64,000 nt of DNA from JAHDFB01 sp965658745 (lineage in GTDB: Bacteria; Bacteroidota; Bacteroidia; Chitinophagales; Saprospiraceae), in the NCBI GenBank assembly GCA_965658745.1, contig CBFHTK010000002.1:460829-524828 (forward strand), written 5' to 3'. Made by a program: the position numbers and the translations under genes. The notes below the pieces were generated by a model, which worked only from the letters and a program-made list of their open reading frames with translations, did not search any database and was not told the origin of the DNA. Below are positions 8,515 through 17,376 of this stretch, piece by piece (positions within the stretch are counted from its first letter, which is position 1; each line of letters starts with the position of its first letter).

Positions 8515-9771
8515 CTATCTGTAAAGTTGCTCTTCATCAGCAAATCCAGCATATGAGATCCCAGTCAGACGGTGCATCTCATAATTGTGTGTGCTCAAAT
8601 CCGATTTTCTAAATTTTTGGAAATTGTCGTATCCGCAAGCTCGAGCTACTATTTTCATAAGATGAGTACTAGCGTCGAAAAAGTTACATAGTTGCTGCGC
8701 TGAAGCATCAATTACTAATCTTGATCGCAGGTGATCTTTCATGGTTGCAATTCCCACAGGGCAATTGTTTGACGAGCATGCGCGCATACCCAAGCAGCCA
8801 ATTGCTTGAAGAGCGCTATTTGCCACAGCAATTGCGTCAGCTCCCAGCATTAAGGCTTTTACAAAATCTTCTGGCACTCGCAAACCTCCAGTAATAATCA
8901 AACTTACATCGGATGAATTTCTAGAGTCCAAGTGTTTTCTTGCTCTTGTTAAGGCCGGAATTGTGTGAACATCTATGTGGTCTCGAATGATTGTCGGTGC
9001 AGCACCTGTAGCGCCACCTCGACCATCAAGGATGATATAGTCAACTCCAACTTCAAGAGCAAAATCAATGTCTTTTTCTATATGCGCGGCTGACATTTTA
9101 AATCCTATCGGTATCCCACCTGTATATTCCCTTACTTTTTGGGCGAAAGCCCTAAAATCCTCAACGGTCGTCATTTCTTCAAAGCGATTAGGTGAGATAG
9201 CGTCTTGTCCCTCCTCTAAATTCCGCGTTTTAGCTATATCTCCACTAACCTTATTACCGGGTAGGTGTCCTCCAACTCCAGTTTTTGCGCCCTGTCCTGC
9301 TTTAAAGTGAAATGCTTGCACCTTTTTTAGTTTATCCCAATCGAAACCAAATTTTGCTGAAGCTAATTCATAAAAATACTTACTATTAGCTTGTTGTTCC
9401 TCGTCGAGCATGCCTCCTTCACCAGAACAGATTCCAGTTCCAGCTAATTCAGCACCAGTAGCTAATGCAATTTTTGCTTCCTTCGAAATAGCTCCGAAAC
9501 TCATATCACTAACGAATATCGGTATATCAAGTTTCAAAGGTTTTTTAGCAGCCTGACCGATCGTGATAGAGGTTTCTACTTCTTCGTTTTCTAGAAGTGG
9601 CGCTTTCCACAACTGTGCTGGTAAGTATTGGATGTCGTTCCATTGTGGAAGTTCTCTTCGATCAACTCCCATGCTCGCTATTGGACCATGAGACTGTTTT
9701 CCTATACCTTCTCGAGACATTGATTTAATGCGATTAGTATAAGGCTCCGTTTCCTCAGGGCTAGTATCCAT
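8515..9771 (-). CDS. FMN-binding glutamate synthase-like protein (GltB FMN/3Fe-4S domain)
   Basis: The 418-residue protein corresponds to the FMN-binding barrel and Fe-S region of the glutamate synthase large subunit. It has DMSFGAISKEAK, CSGEGGM, FKAGQGAKTGVGGHLPG, DGRGGATGAAP and the Cys motif C-x5-C-x4-C (CLGMRACSSNNC) that binds a 3Fe-4S cluster in GltB. The glutamine amidotransferase domain and the GltD-like subunit are absent, so it may be a stand-alone oxidoreductase rather than a complete GOGAT. It lies 6 bp downstream of a Rieske gene, and the two are probably one transcript. Confidence 0.88.
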   Translation of the reverse strand: MDTSPEETEPYTNRIKSMSREGIGKQSHGPIASMGVDRRELPQWNDIQYLPAQLWKAPLLENEEVETSITIGQAAKKPLKLDIPIFVSDMSFGAISKEAKIALATGAELAGTGICSGEGGMLDEEQQANSKYFYELASAKFGFDWDKLKKVQAFHFKAGQGAKTGVGGHLPGNKVSGDIAKTRNLEEGQDAISPNRFEEMTTVEDFRAFAQKVREYTGGIPIGFKMSAAHIEKDIDFALEVGVDYIILDGRGGATGAAPTIIRDHIDVHTIPALTRARKHLDSRNSSDVSLIITGGLRVPEDFVKALMLGADAIAVANSALQAIGCLGMRACSSNNCPVGIATMKDHLRSRLVIDASAQQLCNFFDASTHLMKIVARACGYDNFQKFRKSDLSTHNYEMHRLTGISYAGFADEEQLYR

Positions 9772-9777
9772 ATATTT

Positions 9778-10143
9778 TCATAGGTATTCATCTTCATTAA
9801 AAGGTTGGGGATGCTTATCTAAAAAGTCTTGGATTTCTTTTTCATCGATATATATATAATCATCGATGATTTCACGTTGGAATTTGTGTAGTGATTCGTC
9901 ATTGTTGTATTCACTAATTCCCGTGTCATACCTGTAATCCCCATGATGAAGGCCACACATTAAGTTAGGACCATCAATATATCCATCAGATAGTAATGCA
10001 CCTCTATGGTGACACCTACCATATAAGACTGAGGCTGTTTTGTCATACTTTATTACCACGAGATCTAATCCTTGGTGAGAGGCGTAAGTAGGAGTTAATT
10101 CAGGAATGCTTGAGTATTCTAATAATTGAACAGGTTTTTTCAT
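9778..10143 (-). CDS. Rieske [2Fe-2S] ferredoxin-like protein
   Basis: The protein has 121 residues and a complete Rieske motif: C44-x-H46, 16 residues, then C63-x2-H66. It lacks a membrane anchor or signal peptide, so it is a soluble Rieske-type ferredoxin. Because it sits directly upstream of the glutamate-synthase-like gene, it may pass electrons to the FMN/3Fe-4S protein; this is inference from gene order. It could instead be part of a two-component oxygenase, but no oxygenase catalytic subunit is nearby. Confidence 0.85.
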   Translation of the reverse strand: MKKPVQLLEYSSIPELTPTYASHQGLDLVVIKYDKTASVLYGRCHHRGALLSDGYIDGPNLMCGLHHGDYRYDTGISEYNNDESLHKFQREIIDDYIYIDEKEIQDFLDKHPQPFNEDEYL

Positions 10144-10338
10144 ATCATTTTTTAAGTAACTGAAGGTTGGTAAAGATGTTCGAATTACGAAGAATGAGTT
10201 TGACCCTTGTTTAGATGAGTTTTGTCAAGACCGAAAACAAATTTGAAGTGAAGCTATAGAATGATCTAAGAGGATAATCGAACAATTATTGATTTCAATA
10301 GTAAGGTAGGTGTATAGAAAGAATAAAAAAAACGACAG

Positions 10339-10575
10339 ATGAAGAATAAAGAGAAGCCTAACAAAGAAGAAGAGTTGGCAGAGAAAATAGATTCAGAAAA
10401 TACAACTAACCCACTTATAAGAAAAAGTGAGTCGAAACCACCTCAAAATGATTACCGAGATGAAGGTGAATTTACTCTAGAAAAGAAGGGTAAAGCACTA
10501 AATGATTTGCGAGGAGAGGAAAGAGCGCTGTCTGAGGCTGATCATGAAAGAATAAAGAAAGAAAAAAAGCAGTAA
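10339..10575 (+). CDS. Small, highly charged hypothetical protein
   Basis: The protein is 78 residues and very rich in Lys, Glu and Asp, with no Cys or Trp and no predicted membrane segment; it is probably disordered. It ends in a basic KKEKKQ tail. I do not recognise a family. It lies 39 bp upstream of the interrupted DUF2383-like gene on the same strand. Short charged proteins next to DUF2383 genes fit a stress-responsive pair, but that is inference. Confidence 0.5.
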   Translation: MKNKEKPNKEEELAEKIDSENTTNPLIRKSESKPPQNDYRDEGEFTLEKKGKALNDLRGEERALSEADHERIKKEKKQ

Positions 10576-10614
10576 AGCTGCTATCATTATTTTATTAACA
10601 ACAAAAATTTTAAT

Positions 10615-11109
10615 ATGAATACCGACAAAGTGAAGAGTGCATTGAATGATTTGATAATAAGAACGGTAGATTCAAAAAAAGGATTCAATCTGATGTATAA
10701 TAAAGCTAATAGAACTGGTTTAATGTCATAGATGAATAAATATAAGGAAGAGCGAGGACAGTTTGAACAAGTTCTGCGGTCCGAACTTGAGCTTATTGGT
10801 GGCGACCCGGAGAGCGGTTCATATTTTTTAGGAAAATTGCATAGGGCATACTCTGATATGATTATTTCATCAACAGATGACAATTATGAAGTTGTACTAG
10901 AGATGTGCATTCAGGGTGAGTCGCAATTATACAAAGACTATACTGAAGTGTTGGAGAATGTAACACTACCTTCAACAACCATGAGTATTATCTCGGCAGA
11001 GAGAGATATTATTGGAAAAAGTTTAAAAAACTCTAGAAGCATTGCGAGAAGATGCTTTAGTATCATAAAAGATAGAGGTATATTAAAATTCATAAATGGT
11101 TTGCATTAG
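10615..11109 (+). pseudogene. DUF2383/PA2169-like four-helix protein interrupted by an in-frame TAG
   Basis: From ATG 10615 the frame reads MNTDKVKSALNDLI... and meets TAG at 10729-10731. The same frame continues immediately with ATG 10732 and 125 more residues (EERGQFEQVLRSELELIGGDP..., GSYFLGKLHRAYSDM..., LEMCIQGESQLYKDY). The two pieces laid end to end match the continuous DUF2383 layout: NDLI helix, RxQF helix, GGxP, GxLxRA helix, E-x-GE helix. The intact length would be 164 codons, as expected for the family. The stop replaces one residue at the start of the second helix. It may be a recent nonsense mutation, a sequencing error or readthrough; the downstream ATG could also restart translation. 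Confidence 0.65.
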
Positions 11110-11914
11110 CGTGCAAGCCACTTTTTTGTTTGGTCTAGGGTGCAGACATAATTGAAAATCTAGAGACCAAAACACATAAGTGTTAGACTTACAACAAACA
11201 GATAGTAACATAATAGTCGATCTATCTAGTGGTAGGAGCTCGCGGTATTCGCAATATTTTTTAATGCCAAGGCTACAAGATACTTTTTGAAGTGGAATCA
11301 ACTGTTAGGCAGCTAGGTCAAATTTAATTCAATTTCACAAGAAGTAAACTGCTCAGAATACACACTTTATTCTCAGGTGAGTGGAATGTTTCTCCTTACA
11401 TTAATCCGATATATCTTAGAAGAAATACGCGTTATAGTTGTTCAAAGAGGTAATCTGAACGTATTTGTCTAATAATTGGGCATATATTCCCATCCAAATT
11501 TTCTTCTATAATTCAGTTACATAATATATATATGTTCTATATAATACGCAGATTAACAGATATTTAAATATTACAAACTCTCGTTTTGTTTCTCTTATTT
11601 CAACATGTTACATATTAATAATAATATATATGTATATATTTTGTAATCTTTAGATTATTTATAATCAATGATTTATATATTTGAGGTAGAGTAGATTTTA
11701 AAATATTATTATATTGTAATATATGAAACTCTACAGTTTTGATGTAATTCGACGGAAATTGACAGTTTGTAAACATTTTGCGTATGACATGTCACTTTTT
11801 TAGTAACACTTTAATAGATTAAATAAAAAAATAATATGTTTTGTGTAAAAAAGTGGGAAAAAGTGGGAAATTATCATAAAAGTGACCTACATTTGAATCA
11901 TCAACAACAAAGAG
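11110..11914. other. 805-bp intergenic region upstream of the dcw cluster
   Basis: No credible gene was found. Roughly 11500-11750 is extremely AT-rich. It contains TATATTTG at 11676-11683, which matches the -7 consensus, and a hairpin-forming segment with arms GTAGAGT (11686-11692) and ACTCTAC (11728-11734) around an inner ATATTA/TAATAT stem. The segment nearest mraZ holds the candidate MraZ boxes listed separately. Confidence 0.6.
11835..11868 (+). promoter_or_regulatory. Candidate MraZ operator (two TGGGA repeats) with near-consensus -7 box
   Basis: Two direct repeats AAGTGGGAAA lie back to back, with TGGG at 11854-11857 and 11864-11867, exactly 10 bp apart. Known MraZ sites are TGGGN direct repeats at 10-bp period just upstream of mraZ, so this fits autoregulation of the cluster. 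A degenerate third unit (TGTA) lies 10 bp further upstream. TATGTTTTG at 11835-11843 is one base longer than the TAnnTTTG -7 box. The repeats lie about 50 bp before the mraZ ATG. Confidence 0.65.
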
Positions 11915-12382
11915 ATGGTTCACGCACTCACTGGCGAGTATGATTGCAAAATAGATGCAAAGGGGCGATTGCGCCTTCCAGCGCAGCTATTGAAACAATT
12001 GGCAGTATTTCAAGCGAGTGACTATATAGTGAATCGTGGTTATGACAACCACTTGATGTTGTACCCCAAAGTAGTTTGGGGTGAAAAGACGAAAGAGATT
12101 AACCAGCTCAATCTCAATATTAAAAGTCATCGTCAAACGGTGCGCTATTTTTATCGAGGAGCGAGTGAAGTAAAAGTAGACGGAAGCGAGCGAATATTGC
12201 TAGCAAAATCTTTACTTGAATGGGCTGGTATTGAAAGAGAGGTTGTGCTTTTTGCATATCAACAACAGGTCGAAATTTGGGACAAGCAAGCTTATCTCAA
12301 AATGCTCGAAGAAGAGCCTGATAGTTTTGGCGAGCTATCTGAACAGATCTGGGGTCAAACCCCTCCTTCAGAAGAACAATAG
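11915..12382 (+). CDS. mraZ: Division/cell wall cluster transcriptional regulator MraZ
   Basis: The protein is 155 residues with the two AbrB-like SpoVT half-folds of MraZ: the first has GEYDCKIDAKGRLRLPAQLL and the second, from about residue 80, has RGASEVKVDGSERILLAKSLLEWAG. MraZ binds TGGG direct repeats upstream of its own gene and typically represses the cluster; such repeats lie about 50 bp upstream here. It is the first gene of the dcw cluster, and rsmH starts 4 bp after its stop. Confidence 0.95.
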   Translation: MVHALTGEYDCKIDAKGRLRLPAQLLKQLAVFQASDYIVNRGYDNHLMLYPKVVWGEKTKEINQLNLNIKSHRQTVRYFYRGASEVKVDGSERILLAKSLLEWAGIEREVVLFAYQQQVEIWDKQAYLKMLEEEPDSFGELSEQIWGQTPPSEEQ

Positions 12383-12386
12383 ACTG

Positions 12387-13298
12387 ATGGGATACCATAA
12401 TCCGGTTTTACTGGAAGCTTGCGTGGAAGCGCTCAATATGAAGTCAAGTGGCTTGTATGTTGACGTGACATTTGGTGGCGGTGGTCATTCAAAACGTATG
12501 CTTCAAATGTTAGATGACACAGGTCGTCTAGTAGCTTTTGATCAAGATGCGGATGCATTATCAAATGCTGATTTGACAAATCCTAAGTTGACTTTTGTTG
12601 CTGCAAATTTTAGGCACCTAAAGCGTTTCTTAGATTATCATGCTTGTATTCCAGTGGATGGAATTCTAGCTGACCTCGGTGTTTCTAGTCATCAATTTGA
12701 TGATGTTTCACGAGGCTTCAGTTTTAGAGATTCGTCCAAAAGGTTGGATATGCGGATGAATGTCAAACAAGGCAAAGATGCAGTCGCGGTTCTGAATCAC
12801 TACAGCGAGTCAGATCTTGCTGAGATGTTTTATCTCTATGGTGAGTTGAGGAATTCCAGGTCATTGGCTAGTGCTATTGTAAAGTCAAGAGCGAGTAAAG
12901 GTATTGAGACGGTAGGGGATTTGTTGAGTGTTATAGAAAGGGTAGTGAAGGGGATGAGTCCTAAGTTTCTTGCTCAGGTGTTTCAAGCGATCAGAATTGA
13001 GGTAAATGAGGAGATGGATTCGCTAAAAGAGATGTTGGAAGCAAGTCTTCAAGTATTAAAGCCCGGAGGGCGACTCGTTGTAATGAGTTACCACTCACTC
13101 GAAGATAGAATGGTTAAGAATTTTGTAAAAACTGGAAATATAAAAGGTGAAATAATTAAAGATAAATTTGGCAACATCCACAGGCCCTTTCGACTGGTCA
13201 ATAAGAAAACTACAACTCCTGGTGCGCAGGAAATTTCGACAAATCCACGCGCCAGGAGTGCCAAATTAAGAGTAGCAGAAAAAATAGAGAACAAATGA
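12387..13298 (+). CDS. rsmH: 16S rRNA (cytosine1402-N4)-methyltransferase RsmH (MraW)
   Basis: The protein is 303 residues from ATG 12387 (MGYHNPVLLEACVEAL). An earlier in-frame ATG at 12216 lies inside mraZ and is rejected. Motifs are VDVTFGGGGHSKRML (SAM binding), FDQDADAL, GILADLGVSSHQFDDVSRGFSFR and VMSYHSLEDRMVKNF. It methylates N4 of C1402 in the 16S rRNA P site. The stop overlaps the ftsL start by 4 bp (ATGA), so translation of the two is coupled. Confidence 0.96.
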   Translation: MGYHNPVLLEACVEALNMKSSGLYVDVTFGGGGHSKRMLQMLDDTGRLVAFDQDADALSNADLTNPKLTFVAANFRHLKRFLDYHACIPVDGILADLGVSSHQFDDVSRGFSFRDSSKRLDMRMNVKQGKDAVAVLNHYSESDLAEMFYLYGELRNSRSLASAIVKSRASKGIETVGDLLSVIERVVKGMSPKFLAQVFQAIRIEVNEEMDSLKEMLEASLQVLKPGGRLVVMSYHSLEDRMVKNFVKTGNIKGEIIKDKFGNIHRPFRLVNKKTTTPGAQEISTNPRARSAKLRVAEKIENK

Positions 13299-13609
13299 AA
13301 ACTACCATAAAGAACAAAGAGGTTGCTGCACTTCGCTTCGGTACGAAGTTGATGTTCAAAAATATCTACTTTATTATGTTTTTGGCTGTTCTTGGATTGT
13401 TGTATATCAATAATTCGCAAAGAGGTGAACGAAAGTTAATGACAATATATAAACTTGAAAAAGAGGTACAGCAAAAGCGATGGGAATATATGAGTCTAAA
13501 GAAAGATCTTATGTCTCAATCATCTCCTTCACAATTGGCGAAGGATTTAGATGGCCAGGTAGTCTTTCCTGAAAAAGGTCCACGAGTGCTTCGAGAGCCC
13601 AAAAGCTAG
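13295..13609 (+). CDS. ftsL: FtsL-like cell division protein
   Basis: The 104-residue bitopic protein has a basic N-terminus, one transmembrane helix (about residues 23-41, NIYFIMFLAVLGLLYINN) and a short periplasmic region with coiled-coil-like heptads (LEKEVQQKRWEYMSLKKDLM). Sequence conservation in FtsL is poor. The call rests on topology, size and position between rsmH and ftsI, overlapping the former by 4 bp and ending 5 bp before the latter. In the divisome, FtsL works with FtsQ and FtsB-type proteins to activate FtsW/FtsI. Confidence 0.85.
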   Translation: MKTTIKNKEVAALRFGTKLMFKNIYFIMFLAVLGLLYINNSQRGERKLMTIYKLEKEVQQKRWEYMSLKKDLMSQSSPSQLAKDLDGQVVFPEKGPRVLREPKS

Positions 13610-13614
13610 TTACA

Positions 13615-15729
13615 ATGGATAGACGCCGCGAGTTACTTGTACGGGTTTATATAGTGTTTTTACTTTTTGCCTTGATTGCAGGAGCAATTGCGGTTCAAGT
13701 AGTGAAGATAAATATTGTCGAAGGCGACAAATGGAGAAAAAAAGCAGTAAATAATCTTGCATGGCGAAATGTAGAAGCTGAGCGAGGAGAAATATTATCT
13801 GAGGACGGAAGCTCAATGGTTACTTCCGTGACGATCTTTGACATATATATGGATCTTACCGTAACTAGCGATAAGGTGTTCAATCGAGAGATTGATTCCC
13901 TTTGCTATTATTTGGCGATATATACTGGTGCTGGTAAGTCGGCTTCACAGTGGAAGTCAGAGCTCAAGCGCGGAAGAAAAGCTGGAAAAGGCTATCATTC
14001 GATTGTAAAAGGCTTGGATTATATGGAACGCAAACGATTTGAGTCATTTCCTCTGTTTAGAAGAGGACAGATGGGTGGTGGAATTATCGTTGATTCTAAA
14101 ATTCGAAGAGTCAAGCCTTTTGGTCAGATGGCAAGTCGCTTATTGGGCTTGAATCGGAAAAATGCCCAGAACGTTGGAATAGAGGCTTCTTATGATGAGT
14201 ATCTAAGAGGTCAATCAAGACGTGAGTTGATGAAAGAAATAGCTCATGGTGTTTGGGTGCCATTGCACGATGTAGAGGGTCATAAAGCCAAGAAGGGTTA
14301 TGATCTTGTGACAACCCTTGATGCAGATATTCAGGATGTTGTTCATGACGAGCTATTGGAAGCAATGCAATATCATGACGCTGACGAGGGGACTGTAATT
14401 GTGATGGATGTCAAAACTGGCGCGATTAAAGCAATGTCTAATTTTAATAGATTAGAAGAGGGGCGATATGCTGAAAGACAGAATGTGGCAGTTACTCGAT
14501 TATATGAGCCAGGTTCTACCATTAAACTAGCTACAGTGCTTGCGTTATTGGAAGATGGTGCAGTCTCACCTGATACAAAAGTTAATCTGAATGGAGGTAG
14601 GAAGAAATTTTATTCGGAGACGATGTTTGACTCTGAACCGCACGGGATGTTTGAAACGGATTTGATGAAGGCTTTTGCCAAAAGTTCAAATGTTGGTATA
14701 GCTTCTCTTGCGGATAATCACTTCAATAAGGAGAAGGAAGGTAGACGCAAGTTTATTAGGTATTTCAAAAGTTTCGGTATTGGTGATGCTTCTGGTATCG
14801 ACTTAGATGGTGAACCTCAAAAGTTTCTGAATGACCCTGATCAACATGCAACGGAGTTTTCATTAACCTCAGTGCCATGGATGGCTCACGGATATGAAAT
14901 GCAGATGACCCCGCTTCAAGTCTTGTCACTTTATAATGCAGTTGCTAATAATGGCCGAATGATGGAGCCTTATGTGGTGTCAAAAGTCTTAGACAATGGA
15001 GATCTGGTAAAGGAAAATAGACCAAAGGTTAAATATGATAGAATTGCTTCGATTACATCAATTCATCAGGCACAAGAAATGCTTCGTGAGGTAGTAACCA
15101 ATGGTACAGCGAGAAGATTAAATACAGATCATTACTCGATATGCGGGAAGACGGGAACTTCTAAAGACTACGGTGTGAAATTGGATGGAAAAAACCCATA
15201 CAATGCCTCTTTTGCTGGATATTTTCCTGCTGAGAATCCACAGTATTCAATTATAGTTGTCCTTTATAATCCTAGAAAGCACGGGTTTTATGGAGGTTCA
15301 GTGGCTGGTCCAGTCTTCAGAAGTGTAGCAGATAAAATATTTGCACTCAAGGTAGACCTCAAGTCAGAGTTTTATAAAGAGAGGCAAACTAATGTGGCTT
15401 CGACCAATTATAGAAAGCCTGAATTTTCAATAGGATTTCAAGAAGACTATGGAAATATCTTGAAACATTCGAGAGTGCCGGTAAAAAAAGCAACAAATGC
15501 GCGATGGGCAATTCTTAATCCTTTTCAGGATGAGTTGTCGATTCAAAAGAGAAAAATAGTTGCTGATATTGTGCCAGATGTTGTAGGGATGGGGATTAGA
15601 GATGCCATATATGTATTAGAGAACTTAGGATTAAAAGTAAGGTTTGACGGAAGAGGTAGGGTGATAAGCCAATCGCTAACTCCGGGAACAACCATAAGTG
15701 GACAAGAAATCATAATCCGATTGGGATAG
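13615..15729 (+). CDS. ftsI: Penicillin-binding protein FtsI (PBP3) with C-terminal PASTA domain
   Basis: The protein has 704 residues: an N-terminal transmembrane helix (about 10-30), a pedestal region with NLAWRNVEAERGEILSEDG, and a transpeptidase domain with active site S301-T-I-K304, S357-S-N359 and K512-T-G514. A single PASTA module occupies the last 55 residues (VPDVVGMGIRDAIYVLENLG). It cross-links septal peptidoglycan together with FtsW. PASTA-bearing FtsI is usual in Bacteroidota. All catalytic motifs are intact. Confidence 0.95.
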   Translation: MDRRRELLVRVYIVFLLFALIAGAIAVQVVKINIVEGDKWRKKAVNNLAWRNVEAERGEILSEDGSSMVTSVTIFDIYMDLTVTSDKVFNREIDSLCYYLAIYTGAGKSASQWKSELKRGRKAGKGYHSIVKGLDYMERKRFESFPLFRRGQMGGGIIVDSKIRRVKPFGQMASRLLGLNRKNAQNVGIEASYDEYLRGQSRRELMKEIAHGVWVPLHDVEGHKAKKGYDLVTTLDADIQDVVHDELLEAMQYHDADEGTVIVMDVKTGAIKAMSNFNRLEEGRYAERQNVAVTRLYEPGSTIKLATVLALLEDGAVSPDTKVNLNGGRKKFYSETMFDSEPHGMFETDLMKAFAKSSNVGIASLADNHFNKEKEGRRKFIRYFKSFGIGDASGIDLDGEPQKFLNDPDQHATEFSLTSVPWMAHGYEMQMTPLQVLSLYNAVANNGRMMEPYVVSKVLDNGDLVKENRPKVKYDRIASITSIHQAQEMLREVVTNGTARRLNTDHYSICGKTGTSKDYGVKLDGKNPYNASFAGYFPAENPQYSIIVVLYNPRKHGFYGGSVAGPVFRSVADKIFALKVDLKSEFYKERQTNVASTNYRKPEFSIGFQEDYGNILKHSRVPVKKATNARWAILNPFQDELSIQKRKIVADIVPDVVGMGIRDAIYVLENLGLKVRFDGRGRVISQSLTPGTTISGQEIIIRLG

Positions 15730-15766
15730 TATTTCGAAGTCTTCGATAAACTCCCAATCAAAAGTG

Positions 15767-17245
15767 ATGGAGATAAATTTTGAAATGAGAAAACTGAATG
15801 AAATATTGAAAGCATTACCATGGACTTTTGAAGTTTATGGAGTTCAAGATAAAGATGTGCAAAATGTACATCTTGATTCTAGATCGGTGCAAACTGGAGA
15901 TGCTTTCGTTGCAGTTCGCGGTTCTATATCGGATGGTCACAACTTTATAGCTTCGGCTATTGAGAATGGTGCTACTGCTATATTCTGCGAAAAGATTCCT
16001 AAGGGACTTTCGACTAAGGTCACTTATATAGTAACTACAGATTTGGTGTCTAAACTTGCTCAAATTGCCCAAGCTTTTTACGGCAATCCGAGCAAGTTTA
16101 TAAACCTTGTCGGAGTTACAGGGACAAATGGAAAGACAACTGTAGCAACAATGTTCTTCAATATGTTACGTGCTATGGGAGTTTCTTGTGGTTTGATGAG
16201 TACGGTGAAGATTTGCCTTAATGAATTGACGATCAATACATCATTGACAACACCAGATATTTTTAGTGTATATCGTTATCTAAAAATGATGGTTGATCAA
16301 GATTTCAATCATGCAATCATGGAGGTTAGTTCACATGCGATAGATCAAGGAAGAGTTGCTGGCCTTGAATTTGCAGTTGCTGCATTTACAAATATTTCGC
16401 ATGATCACTTGGACTATCACAAGACTTTTCGATCATATCTTGAAACAAAGCAAAGGCTTTTTACAGATTTATCTCAGAAGGCCGTTGCAATAACAAATGT
16501 GGATGATAGGAATGGTGAAGTAATGACGCAGTTGTCTAAAGCGAAAATAAAGACATACGGTTTGCGAAACGTCGCAGACTACAAAGCAAAGCTTTTAGAA
16601 TTTGATTTTTCTGGCATGCATATTCAGATTGGTAGTCATGATTTTTATACACATCTCGTGGGTAAATTTAATGTCAGTAATCTACTTGCAGTAGTTGCAA
16701 TTTCCGATCAATTGGGATTTGAACGAATGGAAGTTTTAACAAAACTTAGTCAAGTCAAAACAGCGCCAGGCAGATTTGAATTGGTTCGAAATCAGCAGAA
16801 AGATATTACTTCAATCGTTGATTACGCTCATACACCAGATGCACTGGAGAATGTGTTGAAAACGATTGATCAAGTGAATAAGCGTCGAGGGAAAGTAATA
16901 ACTGTAATTGGTTGTGGGGGAGATAGAGATAAGACAAAGCGACCATTGATGGCAAAAGTGGCATCGAGATACAGCAATCAAGTAATTCTAACTTCGGATA
17001 ATCCAAGAAGTGAGAATCCAGAAGCGATACTTGATGATATGGAGGAAGGTGTTGAAATAGATGCCAAAAGAAAAGTTTTACGCATTGCAGATCGTAAATC
17101 AGCTATAAAAACAGCAGTTACGATGGCACAAAAGCAAGATGTAATACTAGTGGCTGGTAAAGGTCACGAAACGTACCAAGAAATACAGGGGGTGAAATAT
17201 CCCTTTGACGACAAACAAATATTGCAGGATTTCCTGCTTGAATAA
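15767..17245 (+). CDS. murE: UDP-N-acetylmuramoyl-tripeptide synthetase MurE (meso-diaminopimelate type)
   Basis: The protein is about 492 residues. ATG 15767 is chosen; an in-frame GTG lies at 15764 and another ATG at 15785 is also plausible. The Mur ligase core is visible: GVTGTNGKTT (about 117-126), an ATP-binding segment, and the C-terminal VIGCGGDRDKTKR. The DNPR motif (in LTSDNPRSENP, near residue 410) is the specificity mark for adding meso-diaminopimelate to UDP-MurNAc-L-Ala-D-Glu, so the peptidoglycan should be of the DAP type. A hairpin follows in the 131-bp gap before mraY. Confidence 0.95.
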   Translation: MEINFEMRKLNEILKALPWTFEVYGVQDKDVQNVHLDSRSVQTGDAFVAVRGSISDGHNFIASAIENGATAIFCEKIPKGLSTKVTYIVTTDLVSKLAQIAQAFYGNPSKFINLVGVTGTNGKTTVATMFFNMLRAMGVSCGLMSTVKICLNELTINTSLTTPDIFSVYRYLKMMVDQDFNHAIMEVSSHAIDQGRVAGLEFAVAAFTNISHDHLDYHKTFRSYLETKQRLFTDLSQKAVAITNVDDRNGEVMTQLSKAKIKTYGLRNVADYKAKLLEFDFSGMHIQIGSHDFYTHLVGKFNVSNLLAVVAISDQLGFERMEVLTKLSQVKTAPGRFELVRNQQKDITSIVDYAHTPDALENVLKTIDQVNKRRGKVITVIGCGGDRDKTKRPLMAKVASRYSNQVILTSDNPRSENPEAILDDMEEGVEIDAKRKVLRIADRKSAIKTAVTMAQKQDVILVAGKGHETYQEIQGVKYPFDDKQILQDFLLE

Positions 17246-17291
17246 TATTTAAGATAGGTTCTATTATCATTCTCAGGTTGGTTTTAACAGT

Positions 17292-17335
17292 TGCAGCAGG
17301 TTATTGGAAAAAGTTTCAGTCCTGCTGCATTTTTA
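17292..17335 (+). terminator. Hairpin with T-tract between murE and mraY (possible attenuator)
   Basis: TGCAGCAGG (17292-17300) pairs perfectly with CCTGCTGCA (17321-17329) across a 20-nt loop and is followed by TTTTT. This is terminator-like, yet it lies inside an otherwise close-packed cluster. It may act as a partial terminator or attenuator, or as an mRNA-processing hairpin. Confidence 0.5.
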
Positions 17336-17376
17336 AAGTTTCCTAGGAAGAAAAATGGGATAGTAATTAGTAGCAA

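Noticed and set aside
10587..10883. Minus-strand open frame of 98 codons
   Set aside because: It is opposite the DUF2383-like gene and has no family features.
12216..12386. N-terminal extension of rsmH
   Set aside because: It lies inside mraZ in another frame; MGYHNPVLL at 12387 is the family's normal start.
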